Shown: in pieces, positions 46,532-59,082 of the stretch
Numbering within the stretch: the first letter of the stretch is position 1
How the letters are laid out: each line of letters starts with the position of its first letter
NCBI GenBank assembly: GCA_933228895.1
Contig: OW121846.1
Span: forward strand, 7,223,915-7,287,914
Source of the DNA: Platycnemis pennipes
Taxonomy: Eukaryota > Arthropoda > Insecta > Odonata > Platycnemididae
Direction of reading: 5' to 3'
Length of the DNA: 64,000 nt
Notes under the pieces: generated by a model
Databases searched by the model: none
Seen by the model: the letters and a program-made list of their open reading frames with translations, nothing else
What the model was told of the DNA's origin: nothing
Made by a program: the position numbers and the translations under genes

Positions 46532-47363
46532 CGAAATCCCGATTGAAGTGGGTCAAAACTGTTTTCCTGGGAAAGAAATTCAACTACTTGCGAATGGAGT
46601 ATACGTTCTAGAGCTTTGAAGAAGGTGCACAGTATAGAGATTGGTCTGTAATCAGATGGGTTTGAAGGATTTTTGACCTTTTTTATTGGTGTTACCAAAG
46701 AGGGCTTCCATAGGGTAGGAAACTTAGAGCATTGCAGTGAGTGGTTAAAAAGGTCAAGAATAAATGGCATAGTGACCTTATAAGACTTGTTTATCATGGT
46801 ATATGATATCTCATCCACACCATTAGAATTGGATTTGGACCGAAAGATAAATTTATTTAGCATTTCGGGAGTAATAGACTGAAAATAGAAATTTTTGTCA
46901 GGAAATGGTACAGCGGGATCAAGAAAATTATAAAGAGGGCAGTTATCTTGATTAGTGTATACTAGGAACGTAAAATGAATTTTAAATTCATCCACAGATT
47001 AGAGGCCAAAGAATTTTTCCGGTTTCGGACTATTCCGAGTTGTCATAGCTCCTTCCAAATGCGTTTCGGTTCTTGAAGCCCGGTCCAAGAGAAATAGTTT
47101 CTCTTGGATCCATTTATCAAAAGTTTGACTTCGGCCCTCAGTCGTTTTGCATACGGCGTGAAGGGCTGGCTGCTTGGAACGAAGGCTCTGTGTATGCGAT
47201 TGCGTTCACCCATTTCCTTGCGAATGTCACTGTTGAACCATGGGAAGGTAGGGCGTTTAGGGTGGCAGATACGCACAGGAGCATGTCGGTTGAAGTAGCT
47301 CACAAGATAATCCTTGGAAATTTGAAGTTTATAGTCGATGCAATTTGACTGAGTCATGCGCAA
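46532..47363 (-). pseudogene. CR1/Jockey-like LINE, 5' part (linker and RT N-terminal half)
   Basis: From 47363: HAPVRICHPKRPTFPWFNSD and a TGLQEPKRIWKEL segment (the linker after the endonuclease), then after a shift near 47020 SNSNGVDEISYTMI, TLWKPSLVTPIKKVKNPSNP, SDYRPISILCTFFKALERIL and QSGFRN, RT motifs 0-2. The frame continues on the other side of the insertion at 44219. The endonuclease is missing, so the copy is 5' truncated near 47400. Confidence 0.86.
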
Positions 47364-47668
47364 CCAATCAGCAGAAAGTAGGTCTTCTAGAAATCTTTCA
47401 TGATTGTAAGTTGATTGGAAAATAGTCTATGAGAGCATGTGTAGGAAGTGTAACTTTAATCTCATGTTACAACCTAGTTTTCTGAAATTATACAGCATGG
47501 TGACCATAATGATTTCTTAATCTGGACAGGATGTTTTTAAACAATATCTTAGTAGCTATGTCAGGCTTGCTTTTCTGTTTGGCTCATTGTATCCTCAAAC
47601 TTGAGGTCACACATTAATTTTACTGATCTGAGGTCCAGTAAAAGCACCTGCTTTCAGCCAATCTAGGG
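47364..47668. other. no gene recognised
   Basis: Spacer between the LINE and the next conserved gene remnant. No clear feature. Confidence 0.4.
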
Positions 47669-48922
47669 TCATTCTGTGATAAACACAACAAATGTACTTA
47701 AAAAAAACTCACTGTCCTTATCTAGTGCACGTAAAAAGTGGCTCATGATACCCAATTTTATGTGAAGGGGAGGGAGAAGAACTTTTGTGGTTTCCGCAAG
47801 GGGCACATGCATAACATTCTTTGTTCTGGGTGCCAAGAGTCCTCTGCTCTGCCACCCCCGCCTTTGACAGTGATTTTGTCTGTCTCGACTATCCCATTCG
47901 CACAGGAAGCAAGTCATCTTTGTGCATCCCATTTGTAGTCCCAGTGAAAGGTTGATAACTTTGCAGTAATCACATAAACTCCACCCATGCTCGGAGTACT
48001 TCACACACTGCAATAAAAACTGCAAACTTTCATATGATTCATTCAAAGTAATAGAATAAGCAATTAGTACAGATCCAAGAACATTGCCATTAAGGAGTAC
48101 ACCTTTCAGGTTGGTTACGGAAGAATATATGAAGAGCCTCCATTAAGATGAAACATAATTCACACCAAGCCACGGTACAAGTTTAGGTACATCATTGCAG
48201 AAGATCTTAGACCTTGCTTCTGAAAATAAAGAAACTTTTTCTTGGTCCTGGGATCTGCAACATGAAATTTTAATGCCAAGTAACAATAAATGTCTGTCTT
48301 TCAGTACAGAAGCTAACAGTTCAGCACTTTCCTTCGGTAACGCAAGATCACGTACCAAGTCATTCAGTGTGCTCTGACTAAATAAGTGTGGGATCTTGTC
48401 ACTTGTACTGGGTACAAATTCGTCTTTGTCCGATCCACTGATGTCCCTGGTATCGCTAACTTCCTTTTGAGGCGATGTACAGCTTGGAGATGGACGAGAA
48501 GGAATAGCTAGCCTTTCGTCATCTTTGATTGGTCTCATTGCAGATCGCAAATGTGGATAAACTATGTCACTTTTTTTCTTAGCACTGAAACCTTGCACTT
48601 TAAACTGACAGAAATAGCAGTCATCATTATGGTGTGATTGTTCCCTCCATACCACTGGAAGAGCAAAATAAAATGTCTCTCTTTGTCCAATCATCCACAA
48701 TCTCAATCCTTCCACACAAGTCTTACACACTTTCTGGGGTGCCCAATCCTCATGGTTTATTCTCATCACCAAGCACAAGTCCAAAATATGCAAGGTAGGC
48801 TTCTTTGACAAATGGTGTTATATTTAGTCTTTGTTTACACAGCATGTACTTCCCACATATGCAACAAAATGTGTTCGGGTCGTTTTTGCAGACATTGCCG
48901 GAATACACAATTTGTCACTCAT
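47669..48922 (-). pseudogene. conserved multi-copy protein of unknown function (zinc-binding N-terminus), broken
   Basis: The Met at 48922 opens MSDKLCIP, then a one-base shift near 48905 leads to GNVCKNDPN and a FCCICGKYM cysteine pair; a second shift near 48740 leads to WAPQKVCKTC, CYFC, IVYPHLRSAMRPI, PHLFSQSTLNDLVRDL and SEARSKIFCNDVPKL. An in-frame TAA at about 48140 interrupts WRLFI; beyond it come FLCEWDSRDRQ, NVMHVPLAETTKVLLPPLHI and KLGIMSHFLRALDKD. This order of Cys pairs and motifs is known to me from a widespread, repeated family in arthropods and cnidarians with no established function. It has the look of a domesticated or transposon-carried gene. The C-terminal part (with a GERFHQDI-type motif in relatives) is absent. 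Confidence 0.75.
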
Positions 48923-48969
48923 GCAACCGTTGAGTCCAGCACACTGGACAAATGAATTGCTGTTGCCAG

Positions 48970-49010
48970 ACCACATAAAATAGTGTAATCACACATAAAA
49001 TAGTGTAATC
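48970..49010. repeat. 20 bp tandem pair
   Basis: CACATAAAATAGTGTAATCA occurs twice in direct succession between the two divergent genes. Confidence 0.8.
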
Positions 49011-49153
49011 ACGCGTAAACACTAGATACATCCCTTGCCCTACTATGGTGTATGAACGGCACTTTTATGAAAAACATATTCTTGATTTTCGGAAAAAGCT
49101 GACGTGATAGAAAAAAAAGGATTACACCATTCCACTCAGCGCAAAAAATCCAT

Positions 49154-50114
49154 TTGGTAACACGCATTCATTCGAAAACATCATTTTTGATGCAGAGCAG
49201 TGTAATCAATAATGAAATTATGTACGCTATGTGTTGGCTCCAGCCGTGGTACAATGGAAAAGCTATCAGTACTCTAACAGGTATCCCATCCCTGACACGT
49301 AATGTTTGCGGAACAACTCCAAAGCTAATGAACGATATTAAGAATATTTTGCTTAGGCCTGTCAATGATTTTTTTACGGACGCTCAACTCTTCATGCTTG
49401 GATTCGAAGCTTTGAATACATGTTGCACGTATCATATAGCCTTAAAATAAAATATAGCAAGCAGAAATTATCTGAAATGTAGAAGTAGGGAAACAATCTA
49501 TCATCAGCAGGGTCAGAGTAGAAACAGGCCTAGTTGTAGACAGCCCGAAGCAAGGTAGTGGCACAACTAATGATGGAAATACTGCCCGACGATTTTTTGC
49601 GAGCCCTGCTTCATCATCTTGCATCACAGGGACAGATGAAGATTTAATTGAAAGATTTTCCGCAATTTTGTCTGCAATTGCATCGAAGCGTGAAATTGAC
49701 TAGGCCTTTTTAGACTATACGCATGCCACTGCAAGGAGGTGTGTAAAGTTGAACAGTTGGTACTACATGCCCGCTTCCATCCACAAACTTTTGTTGCATG
49801 GAGTGGCCATTATTGCTTCTGCTCCTTTGTGCATTGGAATGTTATCGGAGGAGCCTCAAGAATCTAGAAATAAGAACTTCAGAAAATACAGGGAAAATAG
49901 CACTAGTAAAATGTCTCTGGAGGTGGTAAATGAATATTTACTGAACGCACTCTTGGTTTCGTCTGATCCAACTATCACATCGCGAAGAAAGCTTCAGAAA
50001 AAAACAAAAGCTCTAACTCCTGAAATATTAAAGCTTCTCATCCCTGTTGATTCAGACTCACTATTCAATTCAATTGGTAACACTGAACTAAATTCTGGGA
50101 ACAACCAAATATAA
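49154..50114 (+). pseudogene. second conserved multi-copy protein of unknown function, broken
   Basis: The first frame gives DGK-like NGKAISTLTGIPS followed by NVCGTTPKLMND and an EALNTCCTYHIALK block. After a shift near 49455-49500 the next frame reads GLVVDSPKQGSGTTNDGNTA then RRFF, CITGTDEDLIERF, a TAG at 49701, and then WYYMPASIHKLLLHG, GMLSEEPQESRNKNFRKYRE and LLVSSDPTITS, ending at 50114. The TNDGNTARRFF and MP-VHK-L-HG motifs are, from memory, typical of a large dispersed gene family in invertebrates without assigned function. It is divergent from the gene at 47669-48922, about 230 bp apart. Confidence 0.72.
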
Positions 50115-50600
50115 TAATATTCGTTTTTTTAACAATTTTTTTGTATGTTTTATAACTTTATATCGCTTAAATTTTCTGATACCTACTTCAATGATATCAC
50201 ATTTTACTCAGGAATGTGAATAAACATTTAATTTACACAAATATTATGAATCTTATTATTCTGTGGAATTTATTAGTTTTTACCCTCAAGCTATACTCCT
50301 GAATGAGCAATGATATATGTGTATAAATGTAATAATCATTTAATACGGATATTTTCTTGCCAATAAATCACAGTTTAATCCATAATGACTGCTTCTTGAG
50401 ATTATTTTCAAGTTCACTTATCAAATTCTCTGCCCCATATTTATCGGCATAACGGATACGTAAGCTGTACCTAGCTATATCAAGCAAACTATAGTTGGCA
50501 CTGACTGCTAGAAAATCTATTGGTGTTGAATTGCAGGAGAAATGTAAAACTGTTTGTATTGCTATTTTCGGGAATTCCCATCGCGTGTTTATCTCTTAAG
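50115..50600. other. no gene recognised
   Basis: AT-rich with a possible polyadenylation signal (AATAAA around 50218) downstream of the preceding gene. Confidence 0.35.
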
Positions 50601-50708
50601 ACAACAGTTTCTCTCCTCTTCCTGGGGTTTCTTCAGGTCCATTGGTCAAAATATCCAACGGACCTGAAGAAGCCTGAACGGACCTTCAAAGAAATATGAA
50701 ACTGTTGT
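50601..50708. repeat. imperfect palindrome, about 108 bp
   Basis: Left arm ACAACAGTTTCTCTCCTCTT to CTTCAGGTCCATTGG; right arm CCAACGGACCTGAAGAAGCC to GAAACTGTTGT, with an internal indel and a TCAAAATAT spacer. Confidence 0.85.
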
Positions 50709-51530
50709 CACAAAAAGTCTTTTTAACTCTGAAAAAATATATCATTTCCAAATAAGTCAGATTTTAGTAGAGATGGGGTGATTTCCGCGCGCGCGACTCC
50801 CCGTCCCTCCCATCCCATGTGGTAGAGTTGTCAAAAACCATACGGTAAAATGTTTTAAGACGTCATGCATATATTCTGTGAAAGTTTGGTGCATTTGCAA
50901 GCCATGCAGTGCACTTCAGACACTTTGTCCAGCCAGATCGGCATCTCCGACCACTGTGCGACTCGTCGGGGACGTACTGCCGCTTCTCGGAAATATATTG
51001 CACGCAGGTGTCTCGCGTTCATTTAATGGCCGCTGAGACCATCTGCCTGAATGATTATACCTAAGCTTTGACGGAGTGAACCGTCCGCAGCGCTACTTAG
51101 TGGCAGGTAGAGGAAAGAGTGTCACGTCACACGTATCATGTCACGTTACACGTCCCGGCATGCTATAGTTTGCCGTCGCGTTTTCGCACCGTTGATTTTT
51201 TTCAATTTTTAATTAATAAGGAAAACTACTTGAATAAATAAATCCTCTTCCATCTGAACATCGAACGGCTTAAAATACGCACTCCAAAGGTTATAAACTT
51301 TCGATCAAAGAATGAAAAATAACAGGAAACTATCCTCTACTCTTGTCGGCCTCAAAGTCACGGCCTCTTCACAGGCTTCTGTGTCGTTTGAAGGATCTTA
51401 CCTTACCCTAGGGTAGACAGTACCACTTAGGGTTACCATCGCTTTTCCTCCACGACTGCTTACTCCTCAACCCACCATCCGCGACCCGGTGAACGCACTC
51501 GGTGGCTTCAATCTCAGCCCCGGGCACATT
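50709..51530. other. no gene recognised
   Basis: Mixed composition with a GCGCGCGCG stretch near 50788. No coding or repeat structure recognised. Confidence 0.35.
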
Positions 51531-52180
51531 TCCTCAGTACTCTTTTTAAAAAAATCCTAGCTTTTTGTTAGCTTGGCCGCATATTTCCCGTGTGAGTAAC
51601 ACTCACGGCGAATCTTTAGTCATTGGAACCCTGAAGTACCATATGGATTTAACACTTTCAATTGCCGTTTGGCTAGTAGCTTCAATGAGTTGTTCCTCTC
51701 CTAGAAATTAATAGTTACAGGCTTTTTTAGATGTAGTCAAACTGTCATTTGTCGCACCACCCTTGAATTGCATCTTAATCCTTGCTAAGTACCTCCATTC
51801 TGCTTCATTTAATGTACCTCAGTACACTACCGAGTCAGCTGCAAAACGTCTCATCTTAATACTCGCTATGGTATCGTTGATGTATTTCAGAAATAGAAGC
51901 AAACCTATTAGGTACGCTTTCCAGGGGAACTCCTGATATGACTTTGATTGTGTTGGACATGATACCATTGACATAAACTCTCTGCTCGCGCCCGCGTACG
52001 AATTCTTTAATCCAAATTATTAATACAAAAACTCTCTTATTTCAAGGTGAATTGACCATAAGGAAATGTATCTAATGAATTTTTAAAATCGATATCTCAT
52101 CAAATCAGTACTGTTTTCGTCGTAGACTAAAATATCGCGCACGAATCAAACAAATTGTCTCGCAAGATCTACCTTAACGA
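51530..52180 (-). pseudogene. CR1/Jockey-like LINE (same family as 62738-64000), strongly decayed
   Basis: Nucleotide similarity in order with 63090-63760: GGCCGCATATTTCCC, AATCTTTAGT, GGGGAACTCC, TGACTTTGATTGTGT, CATGATACCAT, TACTGTTTTCG-CGTAGACTA and CTCGCAAGATCTACC. Stops and deletions abound; it covers the RT from motif 2 to past the YADD region. Confidence 0.85.
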
Positions 52181-52199
52181 AGACATCCATTGCAACAAG

Positions 52200-52545
52200 A
52201 CGAGGGATGAACGCGCCAATTGACGCAGCTACTCTGCAGCCCATAAGTGTCCGTTGTATTTTTTCTCGCCCACCGCACTTTTCTACTGACAAACGTGTGC
52301 ATCAACATGGCGCCTCGGCGTCCCTGGGAATGCGTCGTCGGCGCGCAGCCAAGTGGTTCGCATCCGCTGTTCGCCTCATCCATTTTTTTCCGAAGCTCCG
52401 CTCAGCGTCTTTTTTCGGAAGGCCACTCACTCGAAGACGGAGCGGCGAGCAGGAAGTGTGTGTGCTGATAAACGAGACCGCAGCCATGCGATTTCCGAGG
52501 GAGAGTTTTTGGGTCGCGCTCGCAGGTCGGTACAGTTCTTGTCTA
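52200..52545 (+). promoter_or_regulatory. CpG-rich patch, possible promoter or first exon
   Basis: CpG is much denser here than in the surrounding AT-rich DNA. The plus strand has an ATG at about 52487 followed by a short frame and a donor-like CGCAG|GTCGGTA near 52525. No conserved protein is recognisable; a first exon is inference only. Confidence 0.25.
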
Positions 52546-53600
52546 CCTTTTCCACTGGCGCTTATTAACTCTAGTTAGAATATCGCCACTTGTTTGCGTT
52601 GCCATAAGATTTTTTTAAAAGATAAGATTGTCATCTTCAGCTCTTCCTTGAGCAACCCTCTAGGGAGTTATCGTTGTCATTCACTGTTGCTCTTGTAAGT
52701 ACGAAGTACTCGCAGGAGCAGTAAGGAATTATTTGGTATTTTCATCGAGATCGCGTAACGTACCTTATTCAATACTTCGGGATCCTTGAAGTAACGTTCT
52801 GTCATGAAGGCTTTCCATAGTAATCAGTGACATATTTTGCGCCCTGCGTATTTGCATTACCTACGCCCCAATAACATGACAGAATGAACACCTTATCATA
52901 TTTTGCGGCTATTCGCTGATATTATTACGGAAACTGAACGGATAGGGTCATAACTAGATATTAATGTGGAATATTTGGTGAAGGACAACATATGAGAAGC
53001 ATTTTTCAAAAATCAGAGGAAATGAGATCGTCTTGTTAACATGTTGTTTTAAGCTATAAATATTTCAGAATATTCCATGGTAATCTGAGTTCAAAACAGT
53101 ACAAATGACAGATTACTCGCTGGAAAACGGTGACAAAATTGAAAACGGTGAATGATAGATTTGGCATCCACTAGATTAAAAACAAAGGTAATACTCGTTT
53201 CTCGTAGGATTTTGTAGCATGCAGCAGTGAATCTTCAGAGACCGACGCCGTCCAGAACACACTTTTCTTCCCCGTTAGACCCTCGAAACTTGACTGGGCT
53301 AATTAGACGACGTATTCGTCCTTAGGGCTATCAACGAAGGTTCCTCTTCAACTCTCCATTCTCTGCGATGCCAATTCCCACGGAGAATACAATACCTCCC
53401 CTGACGTCAATATTTGGTTCCAAAATTCCTACCCTCTGCCCGCAAAAACCCTCCAGCCATTGGTCCTCCACAGAAGTTACAATTTCGTCACATTTGGAGA
53501 ATCCTTCTCATTGGCACTCCATACATTTCATACGAGGCACTCACACTTGGTCTCACACTTCCCTCGGTGACTGTCTTGATCAGATGTCAATATATTGATT
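52546..53600. other. no gene recognised
   Basis: Non-coding as far as visible; the open frames at 53368-53626 have no known domain. Confidence 0.35.
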
Positions 53601-54480
53601 GGCCGATTAGGCCATCTTCTTGCTAAAGTTTTCTGAAGACTTCACGCCCACTCTTCTAATAACTTCATCGTTTGTCACAAAGAAAACGATTTTCTTTCCA
53701 TTATTCTTCTAAGATAACACATTATGAGTACTCCTCGTCTTGACTTCTCTCCTTCTGTCATCATCCATGCCCCACCGCTAAAGAAACACACTTAAGTTTC
53801 ACGTTCTAATGAAGCTCTTACTTTCAAGTTGCCGATAGAATCTTCCTTTAGTAGAATTTCATATTTGCCTCAGATATTCTCTGCAAACAATTTACTTCTT
53901 GCTTCGTCCATTGCTGGTTATTCTGATTCCCAAATAGCAATACTCTCTGTTACTTCTTCCAGATTTTGTTCCCCCAGTTTCAACTTGGTCTTGGCATCTA
54001 CTCATTTACTGCATCCCTACGATTATTTTTTTATTGGCTTAGCTACGAATGTTTGTCTTTCATCAGTATCCATTTCTACCTATTCTATACATGCTGTTTT
54101 TTCCGTGAATTGGTCTTTGACTTTTCTAATGACTTTCTTGATGTGGACTGAATAACGGGAGGCAGTGCTAAATGTACTCATCTTATTTATTCTTGCTTTT
54201 TCTCTGCTGGTCCATATCTAATCATAGCATTTTTTAGTTTTAACGCATAGCTTTAACGTATACTGTGAATAATATCTCTTCGTTCAAAGTACGGCACGTT
54301 AGTTTCCTTTAAAACTGGAAGCAATGAATTCCAATGCATGTTGTCAAAAGCTTTCTCCCCTCTTCACTTGTGCTCTTCCTTTTTCTTGAATACAAATTGA
54401 TCTTCATCATGGAACTCCTCTGCTCTTCGTTCTACTTTTCTATACTTTCCATTATTTCTACCCATGCCACCAATTCCTCG
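53600..54480 (-). pseudogene. decayed LINE reverse transcriptase (RTE/Jockey-like)
   Basis: On the minus strand a frame near 54350 reads EKAFDNMHWNSLLPVLKE, matching RT motif A (KAFD) of a common LINE type. Near 53930 another gives CYLGIRITSNGRSKK, the YLGS-I-DG motif that follows RT in the same type. Near 53650 NDEVIRRVG resembles the C-terminal NEEVLRRV motif. All frames carry stops. Confidence 0.65.
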
Positions 54481-56680
54481 AGTCCTCCGAATTATCCTTC
54501 ACCACTCTAGTGAAGAACTGGCAGCGTCGGAGGAATTGAACCGGTGGAGCACCCGAGCAGCCTTTCACCACCAGCATACACCGGGAAAACTGGCGATCTT
54601 TTTTCACTTCACCACTATAGTTGTCTTTTATCCGTGATTAATTCCATTGTTTAATTGCTCTAAATATCCATTCCATCTGTTTACTTTGTCCTCATGTCTA
54701 ATTATCCCTTGATTAGTCACGTTGGGTGAAAACCCAAGATATTTATCGTTGAATAAAATTGGTGCAAATTTCGTTCACGGAAATGCTCTTTTCCCGCTTC
54801 TGTTATTCTTTCCTTTCATTTGTCGTTCTTGATAGCCCCGCAACTCCACATGATATCTTATTCTTTCACGGTTAGAAGCGAAGCGAATGTGATTCCGAAA
54901 AAAAACACTGACTCGGCGCTAGTGTTTTTTCCGAACGAAAGAACCAAATGTTAGCAAGACGCGAGAAGTGTAGGTGGTCTTGAAGGTTTTGAAAGGTTTT
55001 TCACTCCTCTTTTAATTGATATTCATTCATTATCGCTTCTTACTTTCATATTCAATAAAAGCCTCTCCACTTGAAATCTACTTCCGTACTACGGCTCGAT
55101 GTTCATGATGTTATACACAGCTTGGATTTTTCTTAGATATTCTTTGTCGCATATTTCCAAATCAGAGTCAAACCAAGCAGTAAATAAACCTCTCTTCTTC
55201 AATGAAGAGGCATCAAATGGCCAAGTTCTCAGATTCCTGATTTTCTGTTGACCACTTCCTCCGTCTGATGGAAGTGACGCAACCACCTTCATGCCTCGCA
55301 ACATATTTATCAACTTGTTCCAGAGCTCACTTCACTGGAATAGGACTGCTGATGCCATGTTGGAATGTACCAATTGCTTTCAAAAGCGAGTACTGCCGTC
55401 TTCGTATTTTTCAGATATCAAAATTTCCGTATTACTTATGTGTTCCATGCCTACTAAGGGTCAATTTGACTTTGGTGGCTGGTGCAACTTGAATTTAATG
55501 CACGCACCAAGAGAGTTTTGATGATTTCCAACCACGGTTGCCCACATGACTCCTACTCCCCTCGTGAAGCGTTTGCAGGTATAGCTTGAGCCTGCAAACT
55601 CTTCCTCATGTCTTTGAACGCGAGGTATAGAGCGAAAAATTCTCTGGACCGCTCTAGATCGCTGTCAATTCACGCCCAGCGCAAATGTATCAAATAATAG
55701 TTTGGTCTGCGCGTAGGGATGGCGCACAGTGGCACCAAATCAAAAAAATGTGACCAAAAGTCGAACAAGAAGTTCGCGTAAAGCGGCGAAAAATAGATAT
55801 AAATGCTACTGATTATGTGCTCTTCAAGATGGTATACTACACGGAGCACATAACATTTCAGGATAATGTGTACGACCTGTCAAAGTACCTCTATAGCATG
55901 TCAGTGTGATTTTGGCGGCCGTAACTTTCGCATCATAAACATGAATTTTCTTATCTTCATTGAAACTTTTCCATGAAATATTTTGGATTTTTTTTAATTT
56001 TACTTAAAATAGCACTACCTTTACGTACAAAATGAGTTTAGAGTAGTTTACTTGAACGTTTGTTTTAACGTGTTTAGATTTTTATCTAGAAAGTGCTGTT
56101 TTTGCGTTATATTTAATTTTAAATGGTAATTATCGTTTTCATCGACATCTGCCGACTCGGAGTTATCTATACTACGTGATAGAGTAGAGTATAAATAACA
56201 GTTGTTTGATGAAAATTCTTGCAGATTTTTGCAGTTTTCATTTTACCGCCTATATTTCTTCGAAAGTGCCCCGGTCACTTCGTTGCTGAGGCGGGGACCG
56301 CCATTTGCCTCTATAGGGGGAAATGGTTAAATTTCGAAGTACTCGCGGAGAGGAATTTCAGTTTAACGTTTTTAGTAAGTAATATACATATTGTACGCGA
56401 ATATCACCCATGTAGGTACGTGAAATTGAGGCAGAAGAGACGAAATTTCTGTATGATCAGTCTTCCCTACAAAGTGTTCTTATGACCTGACGATCGCCCA
56501 CAGGCACAAGGCGCGTGCCGTGGCTGGAGGGCAGTGGGCAGGGAAGAGGGCGTTGTCGTGCAAGTGCAGGCGCCAAGTGGACGCAATATAATCTACTCTC
56601 TTAGATGCTGCCCACCCTTCTGCGCTTTACAGTCCTTTCTTGTTAATCTAACCCTCTGATAACTCTCCACGGATCTCTTT
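54481..56680. other. no gene recognised
   Basis: Mixed unique-looking DNA. Short foldbacks occur at 54870-54945 (a GTGTTTTTT-type hairpin) and near 55630-55660. Open frames at 55089-55521 and 56219-56485 have no recognisable similarity. Confidence 0.35.
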
Positions 56681-56689
56681 TACACGTCT

Positions 56690-57566
56690 ACTACGACAAA
56701 TGTCAGTTAGAACTTAACCGTATAAAGTGTGTGACTATTAATTTTTGGAAGAGGAATAATTCGATAGAGCGATCCTATAAATTTTTTAACACGAAGATCG
56801 AAAGCGTTGAAACCATAAGGTATTTAGGTGTAACAATCACTAAAGATGTATCGTGGGGAAGACACATCCAGGAAATATGCGGCCGAGCGAAGAGATAGCT
56901 TGGATTTATAAAAAGAGTACTTGGGAAATGTGATGAGAAGACAAAAGAGCGATGTTACTTTTCACTAGTTAGGCCCCAACTTGAATATGTACCCAGTGTA
57001 TGGGATTCGAATGAATTAGGTTTGATCAGAGAACTAGACAGTGTGCAGCGTTGAGGAACTAGGAACCTTAAAATGTGTTAACGATAGGTTTAGTAGTGCA
57101 TCAGAATTAATACAGGAATTAAGGTGGGAATCATTATCAAAACGTAGATTAAAGTACGTATTAAATCTCTTATAGAAATTTAAATCGGATAGCTTTACTG
57201 AAAATGTTAGGCACGTATTAAAAACACCAGCGTATAATGCTAGATTCGACCAGATAAATAAGATTAGAGAGATATATTGGCGTACTGATAGATTCAAAAT
57301 GTCATTTTTCCCCCGTACTATAAGAGAACACATTACACGCGATAGCAAAGGGATGGGTAGGGGAAATATTTTAGAGTAGTCTGTAGTGCATGATGCATGT
57401 ATTAACAACAAATCACTTAATTACTATGTAGATACTAATAATCTAGTTGCATGAGACCCTATAGTAACATGTTTGAATGTCAATAGAGCATGCTTGATGA
57501 TCTTCACCCCCTGCCACACACCCTCACGGTGGCTTGCAAGGTATCGCGTAGATGTAGATGCACAAC
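56690..57566 (+). pseudogene. CR1/Jockey-like LINE 3' fragment, copy 1
   Basis: It encodes, in broken frames, the region after RT: ETIRYLGVTITKDVSWGRHI, LGFIKRVLGKCDEK-like, YFSLVRPQLEYVPSVWDSNE, LDSVQR, then SDSFTENVRHVLKTPAYNAR and KMSFFPRTIRE. The 3' end has CACCCCCTGCCACACACC and GTGGCTTGCAAGGTATCGCG followed by TAGATGTAGATG. Matches 62738-63330 in reverse. Confidence 0.9.
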
Positions 57567-58109
57567 TCCCTTGCCTCCTTTTGGCCAACCTTGTTGCCGC
57601 TTGCACCCACTAACGGAACCGTTTGCTGTACTTCGTTGGGGGATTTTCTGGTTGTGTTCGCGTGCTATATCCAGTTGTCTTTGCGAGTGTGTCCAGAGAA
57701 CATCTACTGAAAGTTTTTCAGCAATAAATGTTTACTAATAGCTAACTATACTTTATTAACCTCGAGTAGAATTTATTTGCTAGTTTCTGATACCTTTGAT
57801 GTGCCGAGGTTTTAGCGAATGTAGGTACATAAGCGTAGAAACATTTATTAAACAAATTTTTAAATTTTATGCATCGGTTATATTATAGAAATATATAATT
57901 TGTAAATATATTTAGGTTAACGCAAGGATGGAAATATTTGACGTACTTAACAAGATCTCGTCACATGATTTAATGATGCAGGTGTTTTCAATTCTACCCC
58001 TTCCGTGCATTCATTTATGAATTAATAATGTCTTATTTTACGTCGAATGTAAAAATTAAATCTTTAATTGTATCTTATTAAACGGAAAATCATATTTTAC
58101 TCTCTGCTT

Positions 58110-58262
58110 TGCTATTTTTATCTTTTTTAAATGGTGAAGTTTAGACTGGTATATTATTACTAATCCTTTTTATGCATGACATGTAGTGCATGTTTGGTGA
58201 GAATTCACCCCCTGCCACACATCTTTATGGAGACTTGCAGGGTATTATGTAGAAGCACTTTA
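58110..58262 (+). repeat. CR1/Jockey-like LINE 3' end, copy 2
   Basis: Only the 3' terminal region: TTTTTATGCATGACATGTAG, then CACCCCCTGCCACACATC and ACTTGCAGGGTATTATGTAG. Closest to the 3' end at 61960-62104. Confidence 0.85.
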
Positions 58263-59080
58263 GTTGCTACAGTTATAATTCTTACTATATATTCAAAGAA
58301 ATGCTCTAAAGGGATTATTAACTGTTAAACGAATAATGCTTTTTTTGCAGGTTTTAAGTTATTATATTTCCTTTATCGCACAAAATACATAATAGATACC
58401 GAAAAAATAATGACGAAATCAAGTTTAGCAGCTCAAAATTCTTCCAGAACGCCCAAAAAATGCTGTTAAACCCGAAAATGAAGGAGTTATTAATTTTGGC
58501 CAGCTTTTTTCCAATCGGTCCCACTCTGTGGCGGTATTTAAATGCTTCTGACGCCAAACTCCGCTGGTGTAAAAGACGTAATAAAATTGCCAAATTTTAT
58601 CTCCAGCCATTCAATTACGAATCTTGAGTTACTTTGTGTACCCTGATTCACCCATTTCAATGGCGAAGAATTTCAAATAATTATTGAATCGTAGCAATTG
58701 AAATTTCATGGATTCCAAAGGTATGAAATAAAATTTGCCAAAAACTACGAATTATCACTAATGGTTTGTTATTACGAATTATCGCTATTGGTTATTGGAT
58801 TTATTTTCTTATCTAATATTTAATCATAATGTAGTTCAAAGTCTTACATATGAAAGTTTTAAAATTATTTTCCAGGTCAAGGTTAGTTAATAATGAGATC
58901 GGTTTGGCGCTAGAAAGAGGAAGAGGCACCTGTCTGGAGAGACAACATGGTGGCGGAAACACAAAATATTTAAGGGTCTTTTTCAAACTTACCCCTGACA
59001 AAACGGTCAGTGTGGTCGGGCTCTTTAGTAGTAAACTTTGGGAATCAGTTTAGACCGTCGTCCTGGGAATGGGAGAATGG
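58263..59080. other. no gene recognised
   Basis: AT-rich; the frame 58850-59053 is open on the plus strand but not recognisable. Confidence 0.35.
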
Positions 59081-59082
59081 AG

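Noticed and set aside
53829..54155. Plus-strand frame rich in hydrophobic residues as a membrane protein
   Set aside because: The opposite strand shows LINE reverse transcriptase motifs, so this is a shadow.
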